Shown: positions 29,708 through 37,504, counted from the first letter of the stretch. The stretch is DNA of 64,000 bases from Gammaproteobacteria bacterium (GCA_041395445.1 JAWLAO010000003.1:186001-250000); one strand, 5' to 3'. Made by a program: numbers and translations. Notes: generated by a model from the sequence alone, not told the origin.

Positions 29708-30049
29708 ATGAAAAAAAGATTACTAATTGTTTTATCCATAGTTTCAACAAATATTCTGGCTCAAAATGCAGCTAGCAAAGAAGTTCTGTTGGATAATGAA
29801 TCTGTCCAAATGCTACGCTTAACTTATCCGGTCGGAACAGAATCCGGTTTTCACACTCATATTGCACCTTTCCGAACTGTTTATGTGGTTCAGGGAGGAA
29901 AACTGGAATTGATTCCCGAAGGTCAAACCAACGGCAAAGTGATCGAAGCAAAAACCGGCACAGCGATGTATTTACCGGCAGCCACACACAACATTCGTAA
30001 CGCCGGAGAAACTGATATTGTACTGATTGAAACGGAGTTGAAGGAATAA
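29708..30049 (+). CDS. Secreted cupin-domain protein
   Basis: The 113-residue protein has a signal peptide (IVSTNILA, cleavage near residue 19). A single small beta-barrel follows, with GFHTHIAPFRTVYVVQGGKLEL (first cupin motif, His ligands) and KTGTAMYLPAATHNIRNAG (second motif). Such proteins bind a metal. Function is unknown. Its spacing suggests cotranscription with the amidotransferase gene. Confidence 0.85.
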   Translation: MKKRLLIVLSIVSTNILAQNAASKEVLLDNESVQMLRLTYPVGTESGFHTHIAPFRTVYVVQGGKLELIPEGQTNGKVIEAKTGTAMYLPAATHNIRNAGETDIVLIETELKE

Positions 30050-30085
30050 TATGAAATGACGAGTTATTCAGCAATAAACTCTGTC

Positions 30086-30105
30086 ATACCTGCGAAGGCA
30101 GGTAT
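30086..30105. repeat. Short palindrome of a common dispersed type
   Basis: ATACCTGC and GCAGGTAT pair perfectly around GAAG. The sequence continues TCTCATT, a common short repeat in many proteobacteria. It sits 37 bases after the cupin stop and may end transcription. Confidence 0.55.
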
Positions 30106-30125
30106 CTCATTGGTGATTTTGGAAT

Positions 30126-30180
30126 TGTCATTCTAAGCGAGTGAAACGAGGAGAAGAATCTATTAACTATCAGCTAGAAT
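30126..30180. repeat. Short dispersed repeat, copy 1 (flanks toxin-antitoxin module)
   Basis: It starts TGTCATTCTAAGCGAGTGA and ends AAGAATCTATTAACT plus ATCAGCTAGAAT. The copy at 30774 matches it over about 55 bases with few differences in the same direction. Both belong to the common 'TGTCATTCTGAGCGA' type. Confidence 0.75.
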
Positions 30181-30441
30181 TTAACCATAAACATTTCGAC
30201 GATGCCCTGCTCTGACGACAAGGATAATTTGAATGTCATCTTTTATTTCTGAAATGACTCTATAATCTCCAACTCTGTAGCGCCATAACTTCCTGAACTT
30301 TCCTTTCAGCTCTTTGCCTTTGGAACGAGAATCAATATTATTCTGTTCCATCTCTTCCAGAAAATCTAAAATCTTTGCTGATGCCACATGTCCAAGTTTT
30401 GCGATTTCTTTCAGAGCTTTTTCAGCTATTATGATTTTCAT
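30181..30441 (-). CDS. RelE/ParE-type toxin
   Basis: The 86-residue protein has the RelE fold pattern: a short helical start (AEKALKEIAKLGHVASAKILDFL), GKELKGKFRKLWRYRVGDYRVISEI, and the last strands QIILVVRAGHRRNVYG. The RYRVGDYR and GHRRNVY blocks are the usual RelE core, so mRNA cleavage in the ribosome is likely. Its start overlaps the antitoxin by 20 bases. It is the second gene of the pair. Confidence 0.9.
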   Translation of the reverse strand: MKIIIAEKALKEIAKLGHVASAKILDFLEEMEQNNIDSRSKGKELKGKFRKLWRYRVGDYRVISEIKDDIQIILVVRAGHRRNVYG

Positions 30442-30652
30442 TCAGAATTTTTCGGGCTTCTTCAAGAGTAAAAGTTTTGCTTTTACCGAGTTCAACCTCT
30501 TCGGCTCTGGACTCAGCAAGATAAATGCCTTCGACTTCTTCTATATACCTCGATAAAGCTTCTTTCACATAATAAGACTTTGTTCTCCCCGTTTCTTTAG
30601 ATAGTCTGTTAAGACGAGTTTCTAAATCCTCATCAATTCTTACGTTTATCAT
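30422..30652 (-). CDS. RelB-like ribbon-helix-helix antitoxin
   Basis: I start at the ATG at 30652, giving 76 residues. The N-terminal ribbon-helix-helix reads MINVRIDEDLETRLNRLSKETG then RTKSYYVKEALSRYI, followed by an acidic linker and LGKSKTFTLEEARKIL, which binds the toxin. It precedes and overlaps the toxin gene. An upstream in-frame extension to 30712 has no family support. The pair should autorepress its own promoter in the usual way. Confidence 0.88.
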   Translation of the reverse strand: MINVRIDEDLETRLNRLSKETGRTKSYYVKEALSRYIEEVEGIYLAESRAEEVELGKSKTFTLEEARKILNENHNS

Positions 30653-30773
30653 TTGTTTGAGTATAATTGTATTGTAAGTATCTAATGTATTACAAAGAAC
30701 ACATAAAATCAAGATATCTTAGTGCTCTGATTAAAAGAGCAATGTGGAACACAAAGTTTTGCAAAGATAATCA

Positions 30774-30830
30774 TGTCATTCTGAACGAGTGAAATGAGCC
30801 GAAGAATCTATTAACTTATCAGATAGCATA
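30774..30830. repeat. Short dispersed repeat, copy 2
   Basis: It starts TGTCATTCTGAACGAGTGA and ends AAGAATCTATTAACTTATC plus AGATAGCAT. It is the partner of the copy at 30126-30180. Together they bracket the antitoxin-toxin pair in direct orientation. Confidence 0.75.
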
Positions 30831-30839
30831 AAATTTTCA

Positions 30840-30868
30840 TTGACAACTAATATTTAAGTAAATAACAT
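30840..30868 (+). promoter_or_regulatory. Sigma-70 promoter of the phase-variable gene
   Basis: TTGACA (30840-30845), a 17-base spacer, then TAACAT (30863-30868). The -35 is perfect and the -10 matches four of six. It directs transcription toward the ATG at 30969, leaving a leader of about 95 bases. Confidence 0.65.
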
Positions 30869-30968
30869 TGGACTGTGCCACTTGCAGCTTGACCAGTTGA
30901 ACCGCTAGCAAACAGTTGACCATCCTGCGAGTGTTACATAAATTTTTTAAATATAGGAGATATAATTT

Positions 30969-31560
30969 ATGACAACACAACACAACACAACACAACACAA
31001 GTGACTTTCTAGCTGTAAAGAAGTTCCATTTTTTCAGTTTTATAGCATTTCTATTGTTATTCTCAATATCAACCTCACAAGCTATTTGTGTTAACGACCC
31101 ACAAAGCACTCAACCGATTGATTCAGATAATGCCTTATTAGCTAACTCAAGTCTTTCAGCAGACTCAGAGAAAGAAGATGAGTCCTTAAGTTGCACTTTA
31201 CCAACCGTTACAGTTATCGGGTACATGATTAAAAATCCTTGGCAACCTTTTAGTTTCTTTTTAAGCTGGGTGTTAGATACTCATGTTAGTGGTGGTACTA
31301 ATACCGGTGTACAAATCCCACAGAACTTTGGGTGTAGCAATGGTGATCGAGATGGGAGAATAGCTGAAGCAAATGCTTTATTTACAGCAGAAAGGCTTAT
31401 GGTGAAAGCTATATCACAAGCAGCTTATTCTACATGGATAGCTTTTTATGGTGAAAACGATTACACGATTAATTGGCCTGATGGTACAACTGGCACTTAT
31501 CCAGTTTCTGGACCTGAAATACACTCAAACCCTATTTTGGCAGAAAGTAGCTGTGGATAA
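30969..31560 (+). CDS. Putative phase-variable secreted protein, currently out of frame
   Basis: A strong ribosome site AGGAGA (30955-30960) is nine bases before the ATG at 30969. The ATG is followed at once by 5.8 copies of ACAAC. In the present register it reads 11 codons to a TGA. One more repeat unit, or two fewer, would join the ATG to the long frame that ends at 31560. That frame reads a signal segment (KKFHFFSFIAFLLLFSISTS, cleavage near SQA) and a mature part of about 165 residues with CTLPTVTVIGYMIKNPW and four cysteines. No family is recognised. A TTG at 31054 could start a short form but has no ribosome site and would cut the signal peptide. Confidence 0.6.
30972..31000 (+). repeat. 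Pentanucleotide tandem repeat (ACAAC), 5.8 copies
   Basis: Five perfect ACAAC units plus ACAA lie directly behind the ATG at 30969. Because the unit is not a multiple of three, slippage changes the reading frame of the downstream open frame. Confidence 0.95.
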
Positions 31561-31576
31561 ACCTATTGGTTCCAAA

Positions 31577-32437
31577 ATGAAAAAACTAATAATAATTTCA
31601 ATTGTTATAGTTTCTACCCTTCTTTATAGCATTTATATAAGGAAGGGTAGAGATATTGACTTTGAAGACCCGAATAACAAGATTCCAAACCAAGAAACTA
31701 AAAAGAGCATTTCAAAACCTTTGTCTTCAGAAATTGAAATTGATACACAAGGAGAAACCCATAATAATTTCAGAATTGATTTAGAAATACAAAAACTTAA
31801 TACAAAACTAAATTATCATGGTGTTTGTGGTTTTGATGCTAGCTCATTTTTTAACAAATTCGAGTATCTTAAAGAAGACTTATCTCTAAAACAAATTAAA
31901 ATTAAGGAGAATATGATTGACAGGTGTAATCAATGGTTTAATTATTTAGATTCACTATCAATCGATGAGCGAAATGTTTATAAAAAAAATATAGAAGATT
32001 TCAAAAAGACAAATCTATATTTTGATGGAATTGATAGATATGATGAGGCCAAAATTAAAACAGCAAAACAAATTCTTGATGTCGATGGAGATGGAACAAT
32101 ATTAACATATGATGCTATCAACTACTTGTTGTTTAACGATAGGAATTTGAGATCTGAATTAGCAAAAAAGATAAGGACAAAAGATCATGGATATATTAAA
32201 AATGCTGGAAAAGATATTGCAATGCAATATCTGTGTGAAACTGATCCGCCTGCATGTTTACCTGATGCAATAGATATGATGTACTTGTGCCTATCAGATG
32301 AGTCTTATTGTGGCTTATCTTACAGTCAGTACTTGTCATCAACAAGAACACCTGGGCAGTACAATGATATCTTATCGATGACTGCAATACTGAGAAAGCT
32401 AATTGCCGATGGTTATTTTAGTGAAGAACTTGATTGA
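31577..32437 (+). CDS. Membrane-anchored protein of unknown function
   Basis: I start at the ATG at 31577; upstream codons run through the preceding gene. The 286-residue product has an N-terminal anchor (LIIISIVIVSTLLYSIYI, residues 4-21) and a long outward domain. A helical region follows, and DVDGDGTILTYDAINYLL at about residue 175 looks like an EF-hand calcium loop. The C-terminal part has CETDPPACLPD, YLCLSDESYCG and SYSQYLS, six cysteines likely in disulfides. It begins 16 bases after the phase-variable gene and is probably cotranscribed with it. No family is recognised. Confidence 0.8.
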   Translation: MKKLIIISIVIVSTLLYSIYIRKGRDIDFEDPNNKIPNQETKKSISKPLSSEIEIDTQGETHNNFRIDLEIQKLNTKLNYHGVCGFDASSFFNKFEYLKEDLSLKQIKIKENMIDRCNQWFNYLDSLSIDERNVYKKNIEDFKKTNLYFDGIDRYDEAKIKTAKQILDVDGDGTILTYDAINYLLFNDRNLRSELAKKIRTKDHGYIKNAGKDIAMQYLCETDPPACLPDAIDMMYLCLSDESYCGLSYSQYLSSTRTPGQYNDILSMTAILRKLIADGYFSEELD

Positions 32438-32470
32438 ATTAGTGAACTTACAGCAATAATCTTAACAAAC

Positions 32471-32502
32471 AAGGATAGCAGAACAACTGTTCTGTTATCC
32501 TT
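32471..32502. terminator. Bidirectional terminator hairpin
   Basis: AAGGATAGCAGAAC pairs with GTTCTGTTATCCTT (14 bp, one wobble) around AACT. It lies between the convergent genes ending at 32437 and 32495 and covers the stop of the latter. Confidence 0.65.
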
Positions 32503-33061
32503 CATTCTTCCTTGCTCTGAGCAACAATCCCAAGTCATCCATTACATCATCGGGTTTGAAGTCTTTTGCATAGGCCATCATTAAAAAACCTTCGGGTGCG
32601 AGTATGTATAGCCCATTTCCGTCAGCAAATGATTGTTTGGATAATTCGGCAAGGGTTTTAGCTAATTCTCCATCGGCTGGATAATTGGCTTTCTCAATGG
32701 TTGAAAATTCTTCAGGAAAGGTGATTTCATCAGTTTCCGGAGTTAATATCAGAAGTTTAATGCGTTTCATTTTATGACCTTTTGTGAGGCGAATGGTGTA
32801 AATGGTTTTAAGCATTTCCATGCATTCTTTTTCACAACTACCGTTATGGTTGTAAACCAAAGTCCAGTATTCTTCAAAATCTTTTAAGAATTCATCCGAT
32901 GTGATTTTGACAGGTGGTTTTATCAGAGCGCCTTTGTTTTTGAAAGATTCAGGATGAAACTCAACCAAGCTGGAGTTAAGTACAATTGCCACAATCACCG
33001 GTGTAAAAAATAACACCGCAATTAACAGTAAAGTCAGTTTATTCTTGGTATTTGGTTTCAT
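32495..33061 (-). CDS. SCO-like cytochrome c oxidase assembly-type membrane protein
   Basis: I start at the ATG at 33061, giving 188 residues (a TTG six bases earlier is less likely). One transmembrane helix (TLLLIAVLFFTPVIVAIVL) is followed by WTLVYNHNGSCEKECMEMLKTIYTIRLTKGHKM, where the Cys pair (CEKEC) replaces the SCO copper site CxxxC. The rest is thioredoxin-like. Such proteins usually lie beside SURF1 and ctaA in gammaproteobacterial cox clusters. Here it stands alone, 3.7 kb from ctaA. Confidence 0.75.
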   Translation of the reverse strand: MKPNTKNKLTLLLIAVLFFTPVIVAIVLNSSLVEFHPESFKNKGALIKPPVKITSDEFLKDFEEYWTLVYNHNGSCEKECMEMLKTIYTIRLTKGHKMKRIKLLILTPETDEITFPEEFSTIEKANYPADGELAKTLAELSKQSFADGNGLYILAPEGFLMMAYAKDFKPDDVMDDLGLLLRARKNEG

Positions 33062-33208
33062 ACTCAATCAGAAAAATTAAAGACGAGAATTCTACCACAA
33101 TCGCACTTCAACAATCATAGATTTATGCCAGCTAACTCATGGCTAGTAAAAATAACTAACTTATTACGAGCCAGTTTGTTAAAATACTGATTTTTGCATG
33201 TTTTACTA

Positions 33209-33967
33209 ATGATGAAGAAACCAGACTTATCGGTTGTTGTTCCGGTTTTTAACGAGCGGGATAATATTGTTCCGTTAATTGATGAGATTGTTGAGGCTTT
33301 GGACAGTCGTCTAGAGTTTGAAATTATCTATGTCAATGATGGCAGCACCGATGATTCGTTGGATGTTCTGATTGAAAAACAACAATCATGTCCTCAGTTG
33401 AGAATTATCAAACATGCAAAAAGTTGCGGGCAAAGCACGGCGGTTCGAACCGGTGTCAAACATGCTACAGCCGATTGGGTTGCAACTTTGGATGGCGACG
33501 GACAAAATGTTCCTGCGGACATTCCTAACCTTTACGAAAAAGCTATGAGCTCAAAAACTGAAGATAAAATTTGGTTGATTGCGGGTTGGCGAAAAAAACG
33601 TAAGGATTCATGGCTGAAAAGAGTTTCTTCCAAATGGGCCAATGGTATTCGCCAATGGATGTTGAAAGATAAAACTCCGGATACCGGTTGTGGTTTGAAA
33701 GTGTTTCGCCGCGATGTGTTTTTAGATTTTCCTTACTTTAATCATATGCATCGCTATCTCCCGGCATTGTGCCAACGAGCCGGCGGCAATGTAGAAAATG
33801 TTGAAGTTCAACATCGCCCTCGTGAAAGAGGTGTGAGTAAATACGGTTTTCACAATCGCTTATGGGTTGGGATTGTTGATTTATTCGGTGTCAGTTGGTT
33901 GATTCGCCGGAGTAAACATCCGCAAATTTCAGAACACAACTCTGAAAACCAAGCAGAAAATAAATGA
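33209..33967 (+). CDS. Family 2 glycosyltransferase (dolichol-phosphate mannosyltransferase-like)
   Basis: I use the ATG at 33209; a TTG at 33194 is an alternative. The GT2 core has LSVVVPVFNERDNIVPL, IIYVNDGSTDDSLDVL (DxD-like nucleotide site), VATLDGDGQNVPADI and TGCGLKVFRRDVF. No transmembrane helices follow. This resembles undecaprenyl-phosphate sugar transferases. Its stop overlaps the LAB_N gene by four bases, so the two work together on a lipid-linked sugar. Confidence 0.9.
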   Translation: MMKKPDLSVVVPVFNERDNIVPLIDEIVEALDSRLEFEIIYVNDGSTDDSLDVLIEKQQSCPQLRIIKHAKSCGQSTAVRTGVKHATADWVATLDGDGQNVPADIPNLYEKAMSSKTEDKIWLIAGWRKKRKDSWLKRVSSKWANGIRQWMLKDKTPDTGCGLKVFRRDVFLDFPYFNHMHRYLPALCQRAGGNVENVEVQHRPRERGVSKYGFHNRLWVGIVDLFGVSWLIRRSKHPQISEHNSENQAENK

Positions 33968-34590
33968 CAACTCAGTTTTGGTTGATAGTTGGCTTTATTG
34001 GTCAAGGATTGTTCTCTGCCCGATTTGTAATTCAATGGCTGGCAACAGAAAAAAATCGCAAAAGTGTAGTGCCATTAGCTTTTTGGTACTTTTCAATTGC
34101 AGGAAGTCTGACTTTGCTGGCTTATGCGTTATTTCGTAAAGATCCGGTTTTTGTTTTAGGACAAACATTTGGGGTTTTTATTTATCTACGAAACTTGTAT
34201 TTCATAAAACCGGAAGTTGTTAAAAAACTCATTGCAGCCATTTCATTGGTTGTGGTTGCAATACTATCGTATTTATTTACATCTGGATACGTGAGCCCTG
34301 AACAAATCAAGGAGTTACGGAGCAATAACACCACCAAAGACACCATTTGGCAAGTGATTGGATTTGTCGGGCAGATCATGTTTTCCATGCGATTCATTTT
34401 GCAATGGCTGGCATCAGAAAAGCAAAAACAAAGCGTGATGCCGGTTTCTTTCTGGTATTTCAGTATGATCGGAAGCGTGACCTTGCTTTCTTATGCAATC
34501 TACCAAAAAGACCCCGTTTTTATTTTGGGTCAGAGCTTTGGCATGATTGTTTATCTTAGAAATCTCTTTTTTATTTTTAAATCCAAATAA
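33964..34590 (+). CDS. Lipid-A-disaccharide-synthase N-terminal (LAB_N) protein with tandem duplication
   Basis: This 208-residue membrane protein contains two LAB_N units, residues 5-81 and 128-204. They are clearly related: the IVGFIGQGLFSARFVIQWL block returns as VIGFVGQIMFSMRFILQWL, and KDPVFVLGQTFGVFIYLRNL as KDPVFILGQSFGMIVYLRNL. LAB_N proteins usually carry one unit of about 90 residues and accompany lipid-sugar transferases. The gene is coupled to the GT2 gene. A role in undecaprenyl-sugar flipping or lipid A modification is inference. Confidence 0.88.
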   Translation: MTTQFWLIVGFIGQGLFSARFVIQWLATEKNRKSVVPLAFWYFSIAGSLTLLAYALFRKDPVFVLGQTFGVFIYLRNLYFIKPEVVKKLIAAISLVVVAILSYLFTSGYVSPEQIKELRSNNTTKDTIWQVIGFVGQIMFSMRFILQWLASEKQKQSVMPVSFWYFSMIGSVTLLSYAIYQKDPVFILGQSFGMIVYLRNLFFIFKSK

Positions 34591-34614
34591 AAAGGCGACT
34601 GAAAAGCCGCCTTT
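34591..34614. terminator. Bidirectional terminator
   Basis: AAAGGCG pairs with CGCCTTT around a 10-base loop, flanked by A and T rich ends. It lies between the convergent LAB_N and dodecin genes. Confidence 0.7.
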
Positions 34615-34635
34615 AATAAATCATTATTGAGTGAT

Positions 34636-34836
34636 TTAATTCAACTCAAAAGAAACCTTCATAATGACACGATACTGGTCTATTTGACCGTCTTTAACTG
34701 TGACTTTCTGGCTTTCAACCCAAGCACCACGAACATTTTGTAATGTTTTTGAGGCTCTTTCGATGCCATTTTTCATCGCTTTTTCAAAACTTTTAGATGA
34801 AGAAGCACTAATTTCTGTGATTTTTACAACGCTCAT
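34636..34836 (-). CDS. Dodecin-family flavin-binding protein (second copy)
   Basis: The 66-residue product matches the dodecin pattern: VVKITEISASSSKSFEKAMKNG, RASKTLQNVRGAWVESQKV and YRVIMKVSFEL. Dodecins assemble as 12-mers that store riboflavin, FMN or CoA. The conserved Trp of GAWVESQKV stacks on the flavin. An AAGGGG ribosome site precedes the ATG. It lies ten bases after the related gene upstream. Confidence 0.92.
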   Translation of the reverse strand: MSVVKITEISASSSKSFEKAMKNGIERASKTLQNVRGAWVESQKVTVKDGQIDQYRVIMKVSFELN

Positions 34837-34846
34837 ATTTTTCCCC

Positions 34847-35050
34847 TTATGATTTTAAAACAAATGTGATTTTCAAATTAACGCGATATTCAGTAATTTC
34901 ACCATCTTCGACAAGCACTTTCTGTGACTCAACCCAAGCACCTGAAATACCTTGTATGGTTTTTGAAGCTCTTGCAATTCCTTGTTCGATGGCATCCTCA
35001 AAACTTTTCTCTGAAGATGCGATGATTTCTGTGACTTTAGCTATACTCAT
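34847..35050 (-). CDS. Dodecin-family flavin-binding protein (first copy)
   Basis: I use the ATG at 35050, behind an AAAGGGG ribosome site; an upstream extension lacks support. The 67-residue protein reads IAKVTEIIASSEKSFEDAIEQG then RASKTIQGISGAWVESQKV and is close to the neighbouring dodecin. The tandem pair is a local duplication. It could form homo- or hetero-dodecamers. Confidence 0.92.
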   Translation of the reverse strand: MSIAKVTEIIASSEKSFEDAIEQGIARASKTIQGISGAWVESQKVLVEDGEITEYRVNLKITFVLKS

Positions 35051-35158
35051 AGGTTTTCCCCTTTGTTTTAGTTCCCAGCTAGCATACAACGATAAGTGAT
35101 AAATTTCTAGTAAACTTTTGTAACTTTATTTTCAAGATTGAAGAATTTTTTGAGCGGG

Positions 35159-35178
35159 TTTACATTTGTTTACATTTG
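35159..35178. promoter_or_regulatory. Tandem 10-bp repeat upstream of the peroxidase gene
   Basis: TTTACATTTG is repeated twice in succession, at 35159 and 35169. A partly similar TTTGAAATG follows, then TGTTAGTAT, an extended -10-like box. One helical turn per unit suggests a regulator site for the peroxidase gene; pattern only. Confidence 0.35.
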
Positions 35179-35231
35179 TTTGAAATGTTGTGTTAGTATT
35201 TCTTAAGTTCACTTCAATAAACGAGAGAGAG

Positions 35232-36755
35232 ATGAAAATAATAAAAACAACCATTCTGTCTGCGTTTGTTCTTGCTAGCCTCAACAGCAATGCAGAAAGA
35301 ACAGTCGTAGATGTTCAAGCAAAGGAAAACCATCAACAAAAAGTTCTTGAAACTGTAAATCAAGCCAAACAAATGTACTCAAGTTGCAAAAGTCTTGGTT
35401 CAAATGAGGAAGTTAACTCCAACTGTGAAGAGAAATCTTTTCCTGTTAGAGCACAACTGACGTCATCTATTGATTTGCCTGAAGCTATCACAGAGGATGA
35501 CTTTTTTAATTTTCCACAGAACAAAGTAGAATTGGGGAAATTTCTATTCTTTGATAAAATTCTCAGCGGCAATATGAATATCTCCTGTGCGTCCTGTCAT
35601 CATCCAATGGCAGGAACCGGTGATGGATTGGCATTACCTGTAGGCGAAGGTGGAAACGGATTAGGAATTACCAGAGATACCGGATATATGGAAGATGCCG
35701 TTCATGAAAGAGTACCCAGAAATGCTCCGCATATTTTTAATTTGGGTGCGAAACACTTTGATGTGATGTTTCATGATGGACGAGTGATGGAGGATGCATC
35801 ACAACCAAGTGGTTTTATTTCTCCGGCAGGAGATGATTTACCAATGGGTTTAGACAATGCATTAGCTGTTCAGGCGATGTTCCCGGTGACTTCAGCAACC
35901 GAAATGGCAGGACAAGAAGGAGAAAACCCTGTGGCGAGTGCAACAGCTGTTGGTAACCTTGCCGGTACGGGTGGAGTCTGGGAAATATTAGCCGGAAGAA
36001 TAAAAGGAATCGATGAATATGTTGATATGTTCAAAGATGTTTATGCAGATGTGAACTCAAAAGAAGATATCACAATGGTGCATATTGCCAATGCAATAGG
36101 AGCTTTTGAAGGTGCTGTCTGGAGAGCTTTCAACTCACCATTTGATCAATATTTAAATGGCGACGAAGGAGCTATGAGTCCGAATCAGATTGAAGGAATG
36201 AATTTGTTTTTTGGAGAAGCGGGCTGTTCAAGCTGTCATGGCGGAAAGTTCCTTACCGACAATAGCTTCCAATCAATTGGAATGCCACAGATTGGCCCCG
36301 GGAAAGGCGACAACCTCCCTGGCTTTAACGATGGTTTGGATGATTTTGGACGCGAAAGAGAAACCGGAAGCTCAGAAGACAGGTATCGTTTCAGAGTTCC
36401 GACCGCAAGAAATGCTTTGCTAACAGGTCCTTGGGGGCATGCAGGAGCATATAATGATTTGCGTCAGGCCGTTGTTCATCACTTAAACCCGCAAGAGGCT
36501 TTGAACAATTACGATGAGACTCAAAACATTATGCCTTATCGCAGAGATTTAAGTTCTCTTGATTATGCAGTTATGAATGATGAATACTCTAGGAATGCGT
36601 TGCTATCCAATCTGGATATTGAAAACGTCAATCTGTCAGAACAACAAATTGACCGTATTATGGACTTTTTGGATGCAGCTACCGATCGTAACAGCATTGA
36701 TTTAAGAAATAATTTTCCGATGACTGTTCCAAGCGGACTGCCGGTATTTGATTAG
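35232..36755 (+). CDS. Di-haem cytochrome c peroxidase family protein
   Basis: I start at the ATG at 35232, behind GAGAGAG and giving a signal peptide (cleavage near LNSNA). The 507-residue protein has two haem c sites: ISCASCHHP (CASCH) and AGCSSCHGGKFL (CSSCH). The usual peroxidase segments follow, such as VPTARNALLTGPWGHAGAYNDLRQAV. Family members reduce hydrogen peroxide or act in MauG-like oxidation in the periplasm. It is longer than classical CcpA (about 350), mainly through N-terminal sequence. It ends at a strong terminator. Confidence 0.9.
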   Translation: MKIIKTTILSAFVLASLNSNAERTVVDVQAKENHQQKVLETVNQAKQMYSSCKSLGSNEEVNSNCEEKSFPVRAQLTSSIDLPEAITEDDFFNFPQNKVELGKFLFFDKILSGNMNISCASCHHPMAGTGDGLALPVGEGGNGLGITRDTGYMEDAVHERVPRNAPHIFNLGAKHFDVMFHDGRVMEDASQPSGFISPAGDDLPMGLDNALAVQAMFPVTSATEMAGQEGENPVASATAVGNLAGTGGVWEILAGRIKGIDEYVDMFKDVYADVNSKEDITMVHIANAIGAFEGAVWRAFNSPFDQYLNGDEGAMSPNQIEGMNLFFGEAGCSSCHGGKFLTDNSFQSIGMPQIGPGKGDNLPGFNDGLDDFGRERETGSSEDRYRFRVPTARNALLTGPWGHAGAYNDLRQAVVHHLNPQEALNNYDETQNIMPYRRDLSSLDYAVMNDEYSRNALLSNLDIENVNLSEQQIDRIMDFLDAATDRNSIDLRNNFPMTVPSGLPVFD

Positions 36756-36765
36756 TTTTAAAATG

Positions 36766-36814
36766 AATTTGCTCTCTGACATCAATATCAGAGAGCAAAT
36801 TGTCTGTTTTTTTT
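36766..36814 (+). terminator. Strong Rho-independent terminator
   Basis: AATTTGCTCTCTGA and TCAGAGAGCAAATT form a perfect 14-bp stem around an 8-base loop. A run of eight T's at 36807-36814 follows. Confidence 0.9.
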
Positions 36815-36859
36815 ATTGTAATTGATTGAATCTTTCAAAATAACCACTATAAACTTACA

Positions 36860-37504
36860 ATGAAAAAAATCTTTATTCTGATTCTTTTTGTTCTGTCTGC
36901 TTGCAATAATGAACAACAAGTCCAACAAAATCAATCCGGTCAAACAGAACCACAGTTTGTAATTCTGGCGTTAGGAGATTCTTTAACCGAAGGTTTGGGA
37001 GTGGATGAGAAAGATAACTACCCCTCAATTCTGCAATCCCGGCTCTCTGAAAAAAGTATTAAAGTGATCAATGCCGGACTCAGTGGTGAAACTACGAGTG
37101 GTTTAAAAAATCGTTTGAACTGGGTTTTACAGCAAAAACCGAATCTGACAATTTTAACTATCGGAGCCAACGATGCCATGCGCGGCATTCCGTTGGATAT
37201 TGTTGAGCAAAACCTACATGAAATCATTCAGGAAATAAAAAACTCAGGCTCTGATGTTATTCTTGCAGGAATGCAGATTTATGAGAATCTGGGAAAAGAT
37301 TATGTGTCAGGCTTCAAAGACATCTATCCCCGAGTTGCAAAAAAACAGAAAATCCCATTGATTCCTTTCTTTTTGGAGCACATTGCAGGAATTCCCAAAT
37401 ACAATCAATCCGATTTATTACATCCAAATGCCGAAGGTTACCAAATCATTGTTGAACAAAATATTCTGCCAATCGTCGAACAATACTTGAAAGATAAACT
37501 ATGA
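36860..37504 (+). CDS. tesA: TesA-like SGNH lysophospholipase/thioesterase lipoprotein
   Basis: This 214-residue protein starts with a lipoprotein signal (FVLSAC at residue 15), so it is probably lipid-anchored. E. coli TesA has a plain signal peptide instead. The SGNH hydrolase blocks are ALGDSLTEGLGV (Ser nucleophile), INAGLSGETTSG, LTIGANDAMRGIP and LLHPNAEGYQII (Asp and His). It is coupled to the ABC ATPase gene by four bases, which keeps the conserved tesA-ybbA-ybbP association in one direction. Confidence 0.92.
   Translation: MKKIFILILFVLSACNNEQQVQQNQSGQTEPQFVILALGDSLTEGLGVDEKDNYPSILQSRLSEKSIKVINAGLSGETTSGLKNRLNWVLQQKPNLTILTIGANDAMRGIPLDIVEQNLHEIIQEIKNSGSDVILAGMQIYENLGKDYVSGFKDIYPRVAKKQKIPLIPFFLEHIAGIPKYNQSDLLHPNAEGYQIIVEQNILPIVEQYLKDKL

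Noticed and set aside
31054..31560. TTG at 31054 as the simple start of the secreted protein
   Set aside because: There is no ribosome site and it cuts the hydrophobic signal segment. The AGGAGA plus ATG plus repeat upstream explain the region better.
35159..35178. Tandem 10-bp repeat as a phase-variable tract
   Set aside because: Only two units are present and it lies outside the coding frame; a regulator site is likelier.
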